From Pseudomonas sp. TCU-HL1 (lineage in GTDB: Bacteria > Pseudomonadota > Gammaproteobacteria > Pseudomonadales > Pseudomonadaceae), in the NCBI RefSeq assembly GCF_001708505.1, contig NZ_CP015992.1:4030001-4094000 (forward strand): a DNA stretch of 64,000 nucleotides. Reading direction: 5' to 3'. The notes beneath the pieces are model-generated. The model saw only the letters and a program-made list of their open reading frames with translations. It was not told where the DNA came from and made no database searches. Position numbers and translations under genes: made by a program. Below, piece by piece: positions 1 to 8,157 of the stretch. The number at the start of each line of letters is the position of its first letter. Positions within the stretch are counted from its first letter, which is position 1.

Positions 1-769
1 GCGTGGTTTCCAGCCCCAGGTTGCCCGCCAGCCCGTGCAGGGTGGAACCCGGACCGAAGACGTAGCGCACGTCTGCTTCCCAGGTGTCGCTAAGCCAATC
101 GGCAAGATCCACCAGCACCAGCTCTTCCGACTCCATGCCACCTTGCTTGACGTGCTGCATGAAGTGGCCTTCCTCAGGCACCGTCAGCTCGCCATACCAG
201 CGCGCGGCAACTTTGCCGTCACGCAGCGCGGACTCATCCAGGTCACGCACTTCGCCACTGGCCAGGCGCACCAGTCCACCTTCCACCAGACGCCGCGCCA
301 GTTCGCCGGCGGCGCGCGGGCTGATGGCATAGACCCCGGAGTGGATTTTCACTCCCGCGGGGATGCCCAGCACCGGCTGCCCCTCGCGCACTGCTGCGCT
401 GACATCCCGCGCCGTGCCATCACCACCAGCGAACAGGATCAACGCCACGCCGGCGTCTTGCAGCGCTTCGACTGCATGCTGGGTGTCTTCGGCGCGGGTC
501 GACTCCCCGTCGAGGTGCCCCAGCACGCGGTGAGCGAATCCCATCTCCGCCAACAGGTCCGCCCCCATCGGGCCAGGAAAAGTCAGGAACTGGAGGCGGC
601 CGACAAGCGGCAACAAACGCTCCAGCGCCAAGCGGGTGCGTGCTGCTGCGCGCGGCTCGGCCCCTCTGGCAAGGGCCTCGTCTGCGACCCCGTCGCTTCC
701 CTTGAGCGCAGCCGGGCCACCCAGGCCGGCCAGGGGATTGATGATCAGCCCCATATGGAACGTGGACAT
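1..769 (-). CDS. ATP-NAD kinase family protein (3' end outside window)
   Basis: The minus-strand reading frame begins MSTFHMGLIINPLAGLGGPA and runs off the left edge with no stop, so only about 256 residues are visible. The N-terminal IINPLAGLGG and the downstream ILFAGGDGTARDV loop are the signature glycine-rich motifs of the ATP-NAD kinase/diacylglycerol kinase-like fold, where GGDGT binds ATP. The stretch GIPAGVKIHSGVYAISP is typical of the bacterial ATP-NAD kinase-like family that is distinct from the essential NadK. The start is the ATG at 769, preceded by a GAGGT ribosome site. The physiological substrate is unknown: NAD phosphorylation is inferred from family membership only. Confidence 0.85.
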   Translation of the reverse strand, partial: MSTFHMGLIINPLAGLGGPAALKGSDGVADEALARGAEPRAAARTRLALERLLPLVGRLQFLTFPGPMGADLLAEMGFAHRVLGHLDGESTRAEDTQHAVEALQDAGVALILFAGGDGTARDVSAAVREGQPVLGIPAGVKIHSGVYAISPRAAGELARRLVEGGLVRLASGEVRDLDESALRDGKVAARWYGELTVPEEGHFMQHVKQGGMESEELVLVDLADWLSDTWEADVRYVFGPGSTLHGLAGNLGLETT

Positions 770-960
770 GCTTACCTCGAACTGAACTCTCGCCCCGCGC
801 AGGGGGTCCATCCACCACGACCAGGACACTCGCAGTTGGCATACTCGCTGCTAGTGTTTCCTGGTCTTTCGTTTTTCCGGCGCCACGTGAGCGCCCACTG
901 TCACTGCGTGTTCATCTACCCTACCTAGACTGCGCGCACTACCTGAAGAGGAGACAGCCC

Positions 961-1137
961 ATGAGCTTGCACGACAGCACTTCTGATCGCCGCGTGATCC
1001 CGCTGCAGCAGCGTCGCCCCGTAGGCGGCGCCATCATCGACGCCCAGGGCCGTGAGATTCCGATTACCGAAACCATGATCCAGCGCGCCTGCCAGGAGCT
1101 CCACAAGCAATTGGCAGCCGAGTTGCGGCAGGCATGA
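961..1137 (+). CDS. small conserved-looking hypothetical protein, 58 aa
   Basis: This ORF encodes a hydrophilic 58-residue protein (starts MSLHDSTSDRRVIPLQQRRP, ends ELHKQLAAELRQA). A good AGGAGA ribosome site lies six bases before the ATG, and a perfect hairpin follows the stop, so it looks like a real monocistronic gene. It has no signal peptide or membrane segment. The centre (GGAIIDAQGREIPITETMIQRACQEL) predicts a short beta hairpin and then a charged helix, compatible with a small DNA- or protein-binding factor, but I do not recognise a named family. Confidence 0.65.
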   Translation: MSLHDSTSDRRVIPLQQRRPVGGAIIDAQGREIPITETMIQRACQELHKQLAAELRQA

Positions 1138-1143
1138 AGCAGC

Positions 1144-1166
1144 TGGCCCGGAGCAATTCCGGGCCA
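1144..1166. terminator. hairpin between convergent genes
   Basis: A perfect 9-bp stem (TGGCCCGGA / TCCGGGCCA) with a 5-base loop lies between the 58-aa gene and the convergent end of pdxB. There is no clear T-tract on either strand, so it may stop transcription from both sides only weakly or need Rho. Confidence 0.55.
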
Positions 1167-1171
1167 CGCTC

Positions 1172-2314
1172 CTAAATCAGTTGGGCGCCCAGTGCCCGCA
1201 CGATGTCCACCAGTCTGGGTGCCTCACCCGCCAGGCGCACCCGCAATCCATCAATCTCCCGTCGCACCGGATAGTGCTTGCGCAATGCATCGAAGGCCGC
1301 GCGACGCTGGGCATCGTCGCCCACCAGGCTACGGCGGAAATCCGCATCGTCGCGGCGCGGGTCGTACACCGCCCGGCAAAGCGTGGCCAACGCCCAGCCC
1401 GGGTCGCAGCTGCCATCCAGCGAGAGCTCACTCAACCAGGCCGCAGGCAACAACTCATCGAGCTGGATGCTTTCCGCCTGTCCGCTGAACCGGCACCAGG
1501 CCTGATAGATCTGTGCCGTGCCACGCAGCTTGCCGTCGAGGCTGTAACCCGCGATGTGCGGCGTGGCGATGCGGCACAGGCGCGCCAGCTCCACGCTTGC
1601 CAGGGGCTCGCCCTCCCATACGTCCAGCACCACGCGCAAGTCCGTGCGCTGGCCCAGCAGTTCGCGCAGGGCCCGGTTGTCCACGACGGCCCCACGACTG
1701 GCGTTCACCAGCCAGGCACCCCGTCGTAGTTGCCCGAGGCGCTCGGCGTCCAGCAGGTGGCGAGTCGGGTGATCCCCACCGGCGTTCAGCGGGGTATGCA
1801 GGCTGATAGCGTCGCACTCGCGGAGAATGGTTCGCAGGTCGACGTAGTCGCCTCCTTCAACGGCCTGGCGCGGTGGATCGCACACCCGCACACGCCAGCC
1901 AAGGCCACGGAGCACCTCCACCAGGCGCCCGCCCACCTGGCCGGCCCCCACGACACCGTAGGTACGCGAGGCGGGGTCAACACCTTCATCCTCGGCCAGC
2001 ACCAGCAGGCTACCCAGTACATAGTCCACGACGCCGCGGGCATTGCAGCCGGGCGCGCTGGACCAGGCGATACCGGCCTCGCTGAAGTAGTCGAGATCGA
2101 GATGGTCGGTACCAATGGTGCAGGTGCCGACGAAGCGCACCGGGCTGCCGGCCAGAAGGGCGCGATCGACACGGGTGACCGAGCGCACGAGGAGCAGGTC
2201 GGCGTCGGCCAGGGCTGCCGCATCGATGGCACGCCCGGGCAGGCGTCGGATTTCCCCAAGGTCACCAAAGAAGGCATCGACCAGAGGTATGTTTTCGTCG
2301 GCGACTATTCGCAT
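1172..2314 (-). CDS. pdxB: erythronate-4-phosphate dehydrogenase (PdxB)
   Basis: PdxB oxidises 4-phospho-D-erythronate in the DXP-dependent pathway to pyridoxal 5'-phosphate (vitamin B6) in the cytoplasm. The frame is open further upstream, but the ATG at 2314 gives MRIVADENIPLVDAFF and the usual 380-residue length, so that start is chosen. The order is that of a D-2-hydroxyacid dehydrogenase: an N-terminal half domain, a Rossmann NAD-binding segment (YGVVGAGQVGGRLVEVLRGL), the conserved LVNASRGAVVDNRAL strand, and a PdxB-specific C-terminal extension ending VDIVRALGAQLI. It is transcribed divergently from the MATE pump. Confidence 0.95.
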   Translation of the reverse strand: MRIVADENIPLVDAFFGDLGEIRRLPGRAIDAAALADADLLLVRSVTRVDRALLAGSPVRFVGTCTIGTDHLDLDYFSEAGIAWSSAPGCNARGVVDYVLGSLLVLAEDEGVDPASRTYGVVGAGQVGGRLVEVLRGLGWRVRVCDPPRQAVEGGDYVDLRTILRECDAISLHTPLNAGGDHPTRHLLDAERLGQLRRGAWLVNASRGAVVDNRALRELLGQRTDLRVVLDVWEGEPLASVELARLCRIATPHIAGYSLDGKLRGTAQIYQAWCRFSGQAESIQLDELLPAAWLSELSLDGSCDPGWALATLCRAVYDPRRDDADFRRSLVGDDAQRRAAFDALRKHYPVRREIDGLRVRLAGEAPRLVDIVRALGAQLI

Positions 2315-2581
2315 GGCAGGCTCCAGCAGAGAGACCGCCATTCTACGCAATAGACCCGGACAGCGCCTGTCCGGCAGCCTGACGCCCCTCTTTTCTGACC
2401 AATGCGTCAGGGCGTAAACTAGCGCTCCTTCAGCCTCCACGTCCCGTTCCGCCGGCAGCCTCTCCTGCAAAGGCTGGGACAGTGCACCGTTGCGAGCCCG
2501 TCGCAACCAGGCAGCCTCAATTCCCAATCAGCCACCTTTTGCCTGGACACCACCGGTACGTCTGGAGGATGCCTTTTCGAT

Positions 2582-3964
2582 ATGGAACTCTCAGTGACTC
2601 AATCCCAAACCCGTTTCAGCCGCGCCAGCACGGAACTGCGCGCGCTGCTCAAGCTGGCAGCGCCGATCATGATCGCCCAGCTGTCCAACACCGCGATGGG
2701 CTTCGTCGACGCGGTAATGGCCGGTCGCGTCAGCCCTCGTGACCTTGCCGCCGTGGCGCTCGGCAACTCCATCTGGATTCCGGTATTCCTGCTGATGACC
2801 GGCATCCTGCTGGCCACGACCGCGAAGGTCGCCGAGCGCTTCGGCTCAGGCAAGCAGGAAGAGATCGGTCCGCTGGTGCGCCAGGCCCTCTGGCTGGCTC
2901 TGGTGGTGGGCCTCAGCGGCGCGCTGCTGCTCATCAATGCGCGGCCGGTACTGCAACTGATGGGCGTGGACCCCGAGTTGATCGACCCGGCCATGGGCTA
3001 TTTGCACGGCATCGCCTTCGGCTTCCCGGCGGTGGCCCTCTACTACGTGCTGCGCTGCTTCAGCGACGGCATGGGCCGTACCCGTCCGAGCATGGTGCTG
3101 GGCATCTGCGGCCTGCTGCTGAACATTCCGCTGAACTACATCCTGATCTACGGCCACCTGGGCATGCCCGCACTGGGCGGCGTGGGCTGTGGCTGGGCCA
3201 GCGGCACAGTGATGTGGTTCATGCTGCTGGGCATGCTGGGCTGGGTGACCCGCGCCCCGGTGTACCAGCCTAGCCAGCTGTTCGAGCGCTTCGACACGCC
3301 GCAACTGCCGGTGATCAAGCGCCTGCTGTCAATCGGCGGCCCCATCGGCATCGCGGTCTTCGCCGAGTCGAGCATCTTTGCCGTGATCGCCCTGCTGATC
3401 GGCGGCCTGGGCGCCACCGTGGTCGCCGGCCACCAGATCGCCCTGAACTTCAGCGCATTGATCTTCATGATCCCTTACGCCCTGGCGATGGCCGTCACCG
3501 TTCGCGTCGGCCAAGCGCTGGGCCGTGGCGAACCACGGGCGGCACGCTTTGCAGCTGGGATCGGCATCGGTGCGGCGCTGGCCTATGCCTGCCTGTCCGC
3601 CAGCCTGATGCTGCTGTGCCGTGAACTGATCGCAAAGATGTACTCGCCCGATCCGGCGGTAATCGCCGTGGCGGCCATGCTGATTGTCTATTCGGCGCTG
3701 TTCCAGTTCTCCGACGCCATCCAGGTCGCCGCTGCCGGTGCCCTGCGTGGCTACCAGGACACCCGCGCGACCATGATCATCACGCTGTTCGCGTACTGGG
3801 GTATCGGCCTGCCGGTGGGCTACGCGCTGGGGCTGTCCGACTGGCTGGGTGAACCCAGCGGACCCAAGGGCCTCTGGCAGGGGCTGGTGGTAGGCCTGAC
3901 CTGTGCCGCCGTACTGCTCAGCCTGCGGCTGGCGCGCAGTTCACGCGCGAGGATTGGCAGGTAG
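2582..3964 (+). CDS. NorM-type MATE multidrug efflux transporter
   Basis: The product is a 460-residue inner-membrane protein with about twelve hydrophobic segments. It begins with a short polar tail and then the characteristic LLKLAAPIMIAQLSNTAMGF helix and the DAVMAGRVSPRDLAAVALG loop found in NorM-like MATE proteins. Such pumps expel cationic drugs and dyes using a Na+ or H+ gradient. Two related halves are visible; the second begins near IKRLLSIGGPIGIAVFAESS. A GGAGG ribosome site precedes the ATG at 2582. Substrate specificity cannot be read from the sequence. Confidence 0.9.
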   Translation: MELSVTQSQTRFSRASTELRALLKLAAPIMIAQLSNTAMGFVDAVMAGRVSPRDLAAVALGNSIWIPVFLLMTGILLATTAKVAERFGSGKQEEIGPLVRQALWLALVVGLSGALLLINARPVLQLMGVDPELIDPAMGYLHGIAFGFPAVALYYVLRCFSDGMGRTRPSMVLGICGLLLNIPLNYILIYGHLGMPALGGVGCGWASGTVMWFMLLGMLGWVTRAPVYQPSQLFERFDTPQLPVIKRLLSIGGPIGIAVFAESSIFAVIALLIGGLGATVVAGHQIALNFSALIFMIPYALAMAVTVRVGQALGRGEPRAARFAAGIGIGAALAYACLSASLMLLCRELIAKMYSPDPAVIAVAAMLIVYSALFQFSDAIQVAAAGALRGYQDTRATMIITLFAYWGIGLPVGYALGLSDWLGEPSGPKGLWQGLVVGLTCAAVLLSLRLARSSRARIGR

Positions 3965-3971
3965 TAAAGAT

Positions 3972-3990
3972 CCACGTTCGTAGAACGTGG
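3972..3990. repeat. CCACGTTC-N3-GAACGTGG hairpin, left copy
   Basis: A perfect 8-bp stem (CCACGTTC, loop GTA, GAACGTGG) lies 8 bp after the MATE stop codon and could terminate it. The same arms with a different loop recur at 5498-5516 on the other side of the insertion sequence, so the two may mark the borders of a larger inserted unit. Confidence 0.6.
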
Positions 3991-4080
3991 ACTTGTATTT
4001 GCCCCCTATAAGGGGGCCATCCTCACACGCAGCACCCAGCTGATCTCCGCCACCGTGCCCAGCAGTAGGGTGCGCCATGT

Positions 4081-4128
4081 GTTCAGCCGGGGGACATAGG
4101 TAACGGGTGTCGGGAGACATGGGTAACG
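4081..4128 (+). repeat. left inverted repeat of the IS481-like element
   Basis: This arm has the outer block GTTCAGCCGGG, then GGTAACG, TGTCGGGAGACATGGG and GGTAACG. It pairs with 5319-5366. Confidence 0.75.
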
Positions 4129-4169
4129 CATTTAGGCTTACGGAATCCTTCGACTCTGGAGTTCGAGCG

Positions 4170-5309
4170 ATGCCGTGGCAGGAGTGCACCACCATGTCGA
4201 TTCGACGCGAGTTTGTGCGGTTGGCCGAACAACCGCAGAGCAACGTGCGGGAGCTGTGTCGGCGCTACGGCATCAGCCCGAAAACCGCCTACAAATGGTT
4301 ACAGCGCCACCGCGAGCACGGCGATGCGGGGTTGCAGGAGCGCTCACGCCGGCCGTTGCACAGCCCTGGGCGCAGCGACCCGGACTTGGAACAGGCGGTG
4401 GTGCAGTTGCACCACCGTTTCCCGTATTGGGGCGCCCGCAAGCTGCGCGGCCTGCTGCCGGCCGCGTTCGAGCGTCCCCACCACAGCACCCTCGACGCCA
4501 TCCTCCGCCGCCATGGTTGCCGGGTGCGCTACCACGCCGAGGAGGCCGAAGCTCCGGCCACGCAGCGCTTCGAGCACTGCCAGCCGAACGAGCTCTGGCA
4601 GATGGACTTCAAGGGCCACTTCCCGCTCGCCGACGGCCGCTCGTCGCGCTGCCACCCGTTGACGCTGTTGGATGATCACTCACGCTTTGCCCTCTGCCTG
4701 GAGGCCTGCGAGGGCGAGCGCCTCGAACTGGTTCGACCGCACCTGATCCAGGTCTTTCGCCGCTATGGCCTACCGCGCCGGATCACCGCCGACAACGGTC
4801 CGCCCTGGGGCTCGAACATCGCGGGCGGCCTGTCCGCCCTGGAGGTCTGGCTGATGCGGCTCGGCATCGAGGTCAGCCACAGCCGCCCTCATCATCCGCA
4901 GACCCAGGGCAAGCTGGAACGCTTCCACCAGACACTCAAGCGCGAGTTACTGCAGCGCTCGTTTCGCGACTTGGCGCACTGCCAGCAGGCGATGGCGCAC
5001 TGGCGGGAGCAGTACAACCACGACCGCCCGCATGAGGCGCTGGGCCAACTGCCACCGATCACGCGCTACCAGCCAAGCCGGCGCAGCTACCCGGAGCAAT
5101 TGCCTGAACTGGACTACGAACCGGGCGACCGGGTGCTCAAGGTCGGCCGCGTCGGCCAGGTCAGTTTCCAGGGACGCAGCCTGTTCGTCGGCGGGGGGCT
5201 GTACGGGGAACGCGTCGCTCTCCGCCCCACCGCCGTCGATGGCGTCTACGATGTGGTGTTCATCCACAAGACCCTGCGCCAAGTCGACTTGAGACCGGGC
5301 AAAACATGA
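4170..5309 (+). CDS. IS481-family transposase
   Basis: The 379-residue DDE integrase-type transposase starts at the ATG at 4170 (MPWQECTTMSIRREF), preceded by a GGAG site; earlier in-frame ATGs lie inside the inverted repeat. The N-terminal third is a helix-turn-helix (NVRELCRRYGISPKTAYKWL) followed by a linker that contacts the ends. The integrase core has its three acidic residues in LWQMDFKGHF, ITADNGPPWG and KLERFHQTLKREL. The C-terminal region carries the QYNHDRPHEALGQ segment usual in this family. The gene is intact, so the element may be active. Only one copy is in the window. Confidence 0.92.
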   Translation: MPWQECTTMSIRREFVRLAEQPQSNVRELCRRYGISPKTAYKWLQRHREHGDAGLQERSRRPLHSPGRSDPDLEQAVVQLHHRFPYWGARKLRGLLPAAFERPHHSTLDAILRRHGCRVRYHAEEAEAPATQRFEHCQPNELWQMDFKGHFPLADGRSSRCHPLTLLDDHSRFALCLEACEGERLELVRPHLIQVFRRYGLPRRITADNGPPWGSNIAGGLSALEVWLMRLGIEVSHSRPHHPQTQGKLERFHQTLKRELLQRSFRDLAHCQQAMAHWREQYNHDRPHEALGQLPPITRYQPSRRSYPEQLPELDYEPGDRVLKVGRVGQVSFQGRSLFVGGGLYGERVALRPTAVDGVYDVVFIHKTLRQVDLRPGKT

Positions 5310-5318
5310 TCATCAACC

Positions 5319-5366
5319 CGTTACCCATGTCTCCCGACAAGCGTTACCCATCTATCCCGGCTGAAC
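5319..5366 (-). repeat. right inverted repeat of the IS481-like element
   Basis: Its reverse complement begins GTTCAGCCGGG and contains TGTCGGGAGACATGGG, matching the left arm at 4081-4128. Confidence 0.75.
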
Positions 5367-5497
5367 ACCATGCGCACCGAGACGATGGTGGCGACTCCGC
5401 GTCCGTCTCACGGTGCGCGCGGCGCCCCCTACGGGATCAGCAGCATCCTGCTGGTTCGCTGACTCGAATCGTCACAGGCAGAGCCGATGACTCATGA

Positions 5498-5516
5498 CCA
5501 CGTTCCAAGAACGTGG
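5498..5516. repeat. CCACGTTC-N3-GAACGTGG hairpin, right copy
   Basis: This has the same 8-bp arms as the hairpin at 3972-3990, with loop CAA. It lies about 130 bp beyond the right end of the insertion sequence and 30 bp beyond the stop of the GGCT gene, for which it could act as a terminator on the minus strand. Confidence 0.6.
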
Positions 5517-5546
5517 TTTCCCAAGTTCAAATGAAAAAGTGACGTA

Positions 5547-6002
5547 TCACTCGCCCGCATGGGCCGGCACTGCGGCCAGGGCATCCCAGTAGGCAGGGGT
5601 GAGGAACTCGCGGCCTGCGAGCAGGTGTTCCAGGTAACTCCGGGTCGGCCACAGGCCGTTCTCACGCATTGCCGGGTTGGCGATATAGACCCACGCCGGC
5701 TGCATGCCTTGCGCAGTGATCACCGGCATGCGTTCGCGGCTGTAGAAGATGGGCGTGCCCTCGAAGGGGTCCATCTTCCAGATTTCGTCTGCATGGTCCA
5801 GGCGATAGAGCACGCCCTCCACCACACCGCCCTGCTGGTGACGAATGTTGGCGTAGGAGCGGCCAGGTCGATCATGGGCTCGCTTGTCGAAGCACAAGTC
5901 GTAGCCGTCCAGGCGCCCCGCCAGGGCTTCACTGAACGCCAGTCCACGGCTGCGCATGCGCGCCGGGTTCATGTTCGAGCCATAGGCGAAGTAGAAGGGC
6001 AT
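5547..6002 (-). CDS. gamma-glutamylcyclotransferase (AIG2/GGCT-like) family protein
   Basis: The 151-residue cytoplasmic protein starts MPFYFAYGSNMNPARMRSRG. The YGSN motif at residues 7-10 builds the substrate-binding loop of the GGCT fold, which cyclises gamma-glutamyl amines or dipeptides to 5-oxoproline. The region around MDPFEGTPIFYSRERMPV contains the glutamate expected to act as general acid/base in this family. The last base of the upstream tusA stop coincides with this gene's start, so the two are probably co-transcribed. The real substrate is not known for most bacterial members. Confidence 0.85.
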   Translation of the reverse strand: MPFYFAYGSNMNPARMRSRGLAFSEALAGRLDGYDLCFDKRAHDRPGRSYANIRHQQGGVVEGVLYRLDHADEIWKMDPFEGTPIFYSRERMPVITAQGMQPAWVYIANPAMRENGLWPTRSYLEHLLAGREFLTPAYWDALAAVPAHAGE

Positions 6003-6241
6003 CAGTCGGTCTTCTTGCGAATCCAGTAGAGGTAGGTACCCGCCTCTTCCGACTGGTCCAGCAGCTCATGGCCGAGGAAGACGCAGAACTTGGGGATGTC
6101 GCGGCGCGTGGAAGGGTCGGTGGCAATCACCTTGAGCAGGCCGCCGGCCGGCAGGTCGCGGACCTTGTTATGCAGCATCATCACCGGTTCGGGGCAGTTC
6201 AGGCCGGTGGCGTCGAGGATGGCATCAGGCTGTTGGGACAT
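6002..6241 (-). CDS. tusA: sulfur-carrier protein TusA
   Basis: The 79-residue protein (start at 6241, preceded by GGAGTG) contains the family signature LDATGLNCPEPVMMLHNKVR. The cysteine of the CPxP motif carries a persulfide. TusA accepts sulfur from IscS and passes it towards TusBCD/E for 2-thiouridine in tRNA, and also feeds molybdenum cofactor and other sulfur pathways. The C-terminal half (GGLLKVIATDPSTRRDIPKF) fits the two-layer fold. A PAO1 homologue lies near rlmM and acnA (recalled as PA1564), which agrees with the local gene order here. Confidence 0.93.
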   Translation of the reverse strand: MSQQPDAILDATGLNCPEPVMMLHNKVRDLPAGGLLKVIATDPSTRRDIPKFCVFLGHELLDQSEEAGTYLYWIRKKTD

Positions 6242-6408
6242 GGGGCACTCCAAAAACTGGCGGCTATTGTGGCGCAAAGCCGGGTATCCGCACAGCCTTG
6301 CGGCCTCCGCTGCGACGTCCGGCCACAGCAGCGCACAACCTTCGATGGGCACATTGCGCCACCGCGCTCGGGCAAGCTGAACGGATCACCCTCGCCTGCG
6401 GAACCCCG

Positions 6409-7953
6409 ATGCGCCTCGCCAGCCTGTTCCTCGCCCTCCTCCTGCTCGGTGGCTGCGCCGCCCGTGAGCAGCTTCCCGACTACAGCGCCCTAGCCGACCA
6501 CGAGTGGCCCGCCACCCACTTCGAGACGGTGATCACCGCGCGCGACGGCACCCGGCTTTCCGCCACCGTGTTCCAACCCGCCCTCAAGCGCGGCGAACAC
6601 GCGCCGCTGGTGGTGCACACCCACGGCTGGGGCGGATGGCGGGTGACCGGGCCGGACGGATTCTACGGCCAACAGATGATGTCCGGCCGCGCCGCGCTCA
6701 AGGCGTGGCGCGCGGGCTTCTGGGTGATCAGCTACGACCAGCGCGGTTGGGGCGGCAGTGACGGGAACATCGAGATGATGGACCCACGCTACGAGGTGCA
6801 GGACGCACTTGCCGTCATCGACTGGGCTGGCGCCCATCTGCCGCGCCTGACCATGGATGGCCCAGGCGATCCGCGCGTCGGCATGCTCGGCGAGAGCTAC
6901 GGAGGTGCCGTGCAGTTGCTCGCCTCGGCCGAAGACCCGCGCATCGACGCCATCGTGCCCATCGCCACCTGGTACGATCTGTCCGAAGCCCTGGCGCCGG
7001 GCGGGCACATGAAGGTGGGCTGGACCGGCGTGCTACTGGGCCTGGGCGTCGCCACCGGCTATGACCTGGGCAAGTTCGCCCAGGCTCCCTACCTGAAAAG
7101 CGCCGGCGGCACGATGACGCCCGAAGTGAAGGCCGAACTCAGGGCCCACAGCCTCGTCAGTTACTGCCAGCGCGGCCAGCGCCCCCATGCGGACGCGCTG
7201 CTGATCCAGGGCCTGCGCGATACCCTGTTCCCCCTCGACCAGGGCCTGGCCATCCGCGACTGCCTGAGCCAGGGCGACACCGACGTGCGCCTGCTGGGCA
7301 TGCAGGGCGGGCACATCCTGCCGCCGCCTCTGCAGCACTGGAGCGGCTTGCCGCCCTTCAACAACGAGCCCGTGCTGCATTGCGGCGAGCGCGCCATCAA
7401 CCTCTATCAGGCGGTGGTGGCTTGGTACGAGGACAAACTGCGTGGGCGACAGGGGGTTGCCGACAGTGTGCCGAACCTCTGCCTCAGCCTCGATCTGGAC
7501 CACGGCCTGGCGCTGCAGCAACTTCCCCGGGTGGATACGGCGCAGCCCGTGCCCGAAACCCGCATCCGCCCGCTGACCAGCGGCTGGCTCAGTCCATCGA
7601 GCTTCATTCCCCTGCGCAAGGTCGATACTGCCAGCGGACTGGTGGGTAGCGCACATCTGGAACTGGATCGCGACGCCGATGCGCCGCAGCTGTTCGCCTC
7701 GTTGGCGGTGCGACGCGGCAGCGGAAGGGTAGAAGTGCTGAGCGAGCAGAGCACTCCGCTCAACGCTCGCCGGGTGGACCTCGCCACCTCCAGCGCCCTG
7801 CTCCAACCCGGCGATGAACTGGGTCTGCAGGTCAGTGGTTTCAGCGGCCAGTACCTGTTCAATAGTTCCTGGAGTCCCCGCGTGACGACGCTGAAGGGCC
7901 TCGTCAGCCTGCCGCCGCTCTTGCCCCTGGAAGCACCACTCGCCAGCCAATGA
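6409..7953 (+). CDS. lipoprotein alpha/beta hydrolase, S15/CocE-like
   Basis: The 514-residue product starts at the ATG at 6409 (MRLASLFLALLLLGGCAARE). The LLGGC lipobox predicts a lipid-anchored periplasmic protein. The N-terminal catalytic domain carries the nucleophile elbow MLGESYGGAVQ and the preceding SYDQRGWGGSDG loop typical of X-Pro dipeptidyl-peptidase (S15)/CocE-NonD hydrolases. The histidine candidate is in LLGMQGGHILPPP. The C-terminal third (from about PETRIRPLTSGW) predicts a jelly-roll domain like that in CocE. Activity on peptides, esters or acyl groups cannot be decided from the sequence. Confidence 0.8.
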   Translation: MRLASLFLALLLLGGCAAREQLPDYSALADHEWPATHFETVITARDGTRLSATVFQPALKRGEHAPLVVHTHGWGGWRVTGPDGFYGQQMMSGRAALKAWRAGFWVISYDQRGWGGSDGNIEMMDPRYEVQDALAVIDWAGAHLPRLTMDGPGDPRVGMLGESYGGAVQLLASAEDPRIDAIVPIATWYDLSEALAPGGHMKVGWTGVLLGLGVATGYDLGKFAQAPYLKSAGGTMTPEVKAELRAHSLVSYCQRGQRPHADALLIQGLRDTLFPLDQGLAIRDCLSQGDTDVRLLGMQGGHILPPPLQHWSGLPPFNNEPVLHCGERAINLYQAVVAWYEDKLRGRQGVADSVPNLCLSLDLDHGLALQQLPRVDTAQPVPETRIRPLTSGWLSPSSFIPLRKVDTASGLVGSAHLELDRDADAPQLFASLAVRRGSGRVEVLSEQSTPLNARRVDLATSSALLQPGDELGLQVSGFSGQYLFNSSWSPRVTTLKGLVSLPPLLPLEAPLASQ

Positions 7954-7989
7954 AAGGCGGCGCAACATGGAGCTTTCCGGGAGCTCGCC

Positions 7990-8157
7990 ATGCCTGAATC
8001 CCCTGTGCGCAGCTGGTGCGTCAAGCGGCTGGACGACAACGGCAACGTTTTCGTCCTGCGCGCTAGGCTTAGCCGCGACGAAGCCGAGCGCCTGGTAGCG
8101 GAATACCAGGCGCGGGGGCACAAGCAGAGTTACTGGGTGGAGCGGATGGCGCTCTGA
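7990..8157 (+). CDS. small hypothetical protein, 55 aa
   Basis: The short ORF after the lipoprotein hydrolase starts MPESPVRSWCVKRLDDNGNV and ends GHKQSYWVERMAL. It has a GGGAG site before the ATG and a strongly patterned beta-alpha-beta arrangement: a first strand, a DNGN turn, the strand VFVLRARL, the helix SRDEAERLVAEYQARG, and a last strand. The pattern resembles half of a SPOR-like fold, but I do not assign a family. It is probably co-transcribed with the upstream gene, from which it is 36 bp away. Confidence 0.6.
   Translation: MPESPVRSWCVKRLDDNGNVFVLRARLSRDEAERLVAEYQARGHKQSYWVERMAL

Larger units (their letters stand above)
4081..5366 (+). mobile_element. IS481-family insertion sequence
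   Basis: A single DDE transposase gene is enclosed by inverted terminal repeats. The left end (4081-4128) and the reverse complement of the right end (5319-5366) agree over most of 48 bp. They share GTTCAGCCGGG at the outside and a 21-bp block starting TGTCGGGAGACATGGG at the inside, with GGTAACG repeated in each arm. Weaker inverted similarity (GGTGCGC followed by GTGTTCAGCC) continues outward to about 4069 and 5378. The exact borders and a target duplication could not be fixed, so the coordinates are approximate. It sits between the MATE pump gene and the GGCT gene. Confidence 0.8.

Noticed and set aside
35..928. Long plus-strand frame opposite the ATP-NAD kinase gene
   Set aside because: It is the complement of a clearly conserved protein and shows no recognisable motifs; a by-product of high GC.
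4107..4169. Longer transposase starting at 4107
   Set aside because: These codons overlap the inverted repeat and have no ribosome site; the ATG at 4170 gives a normal N-terminus.
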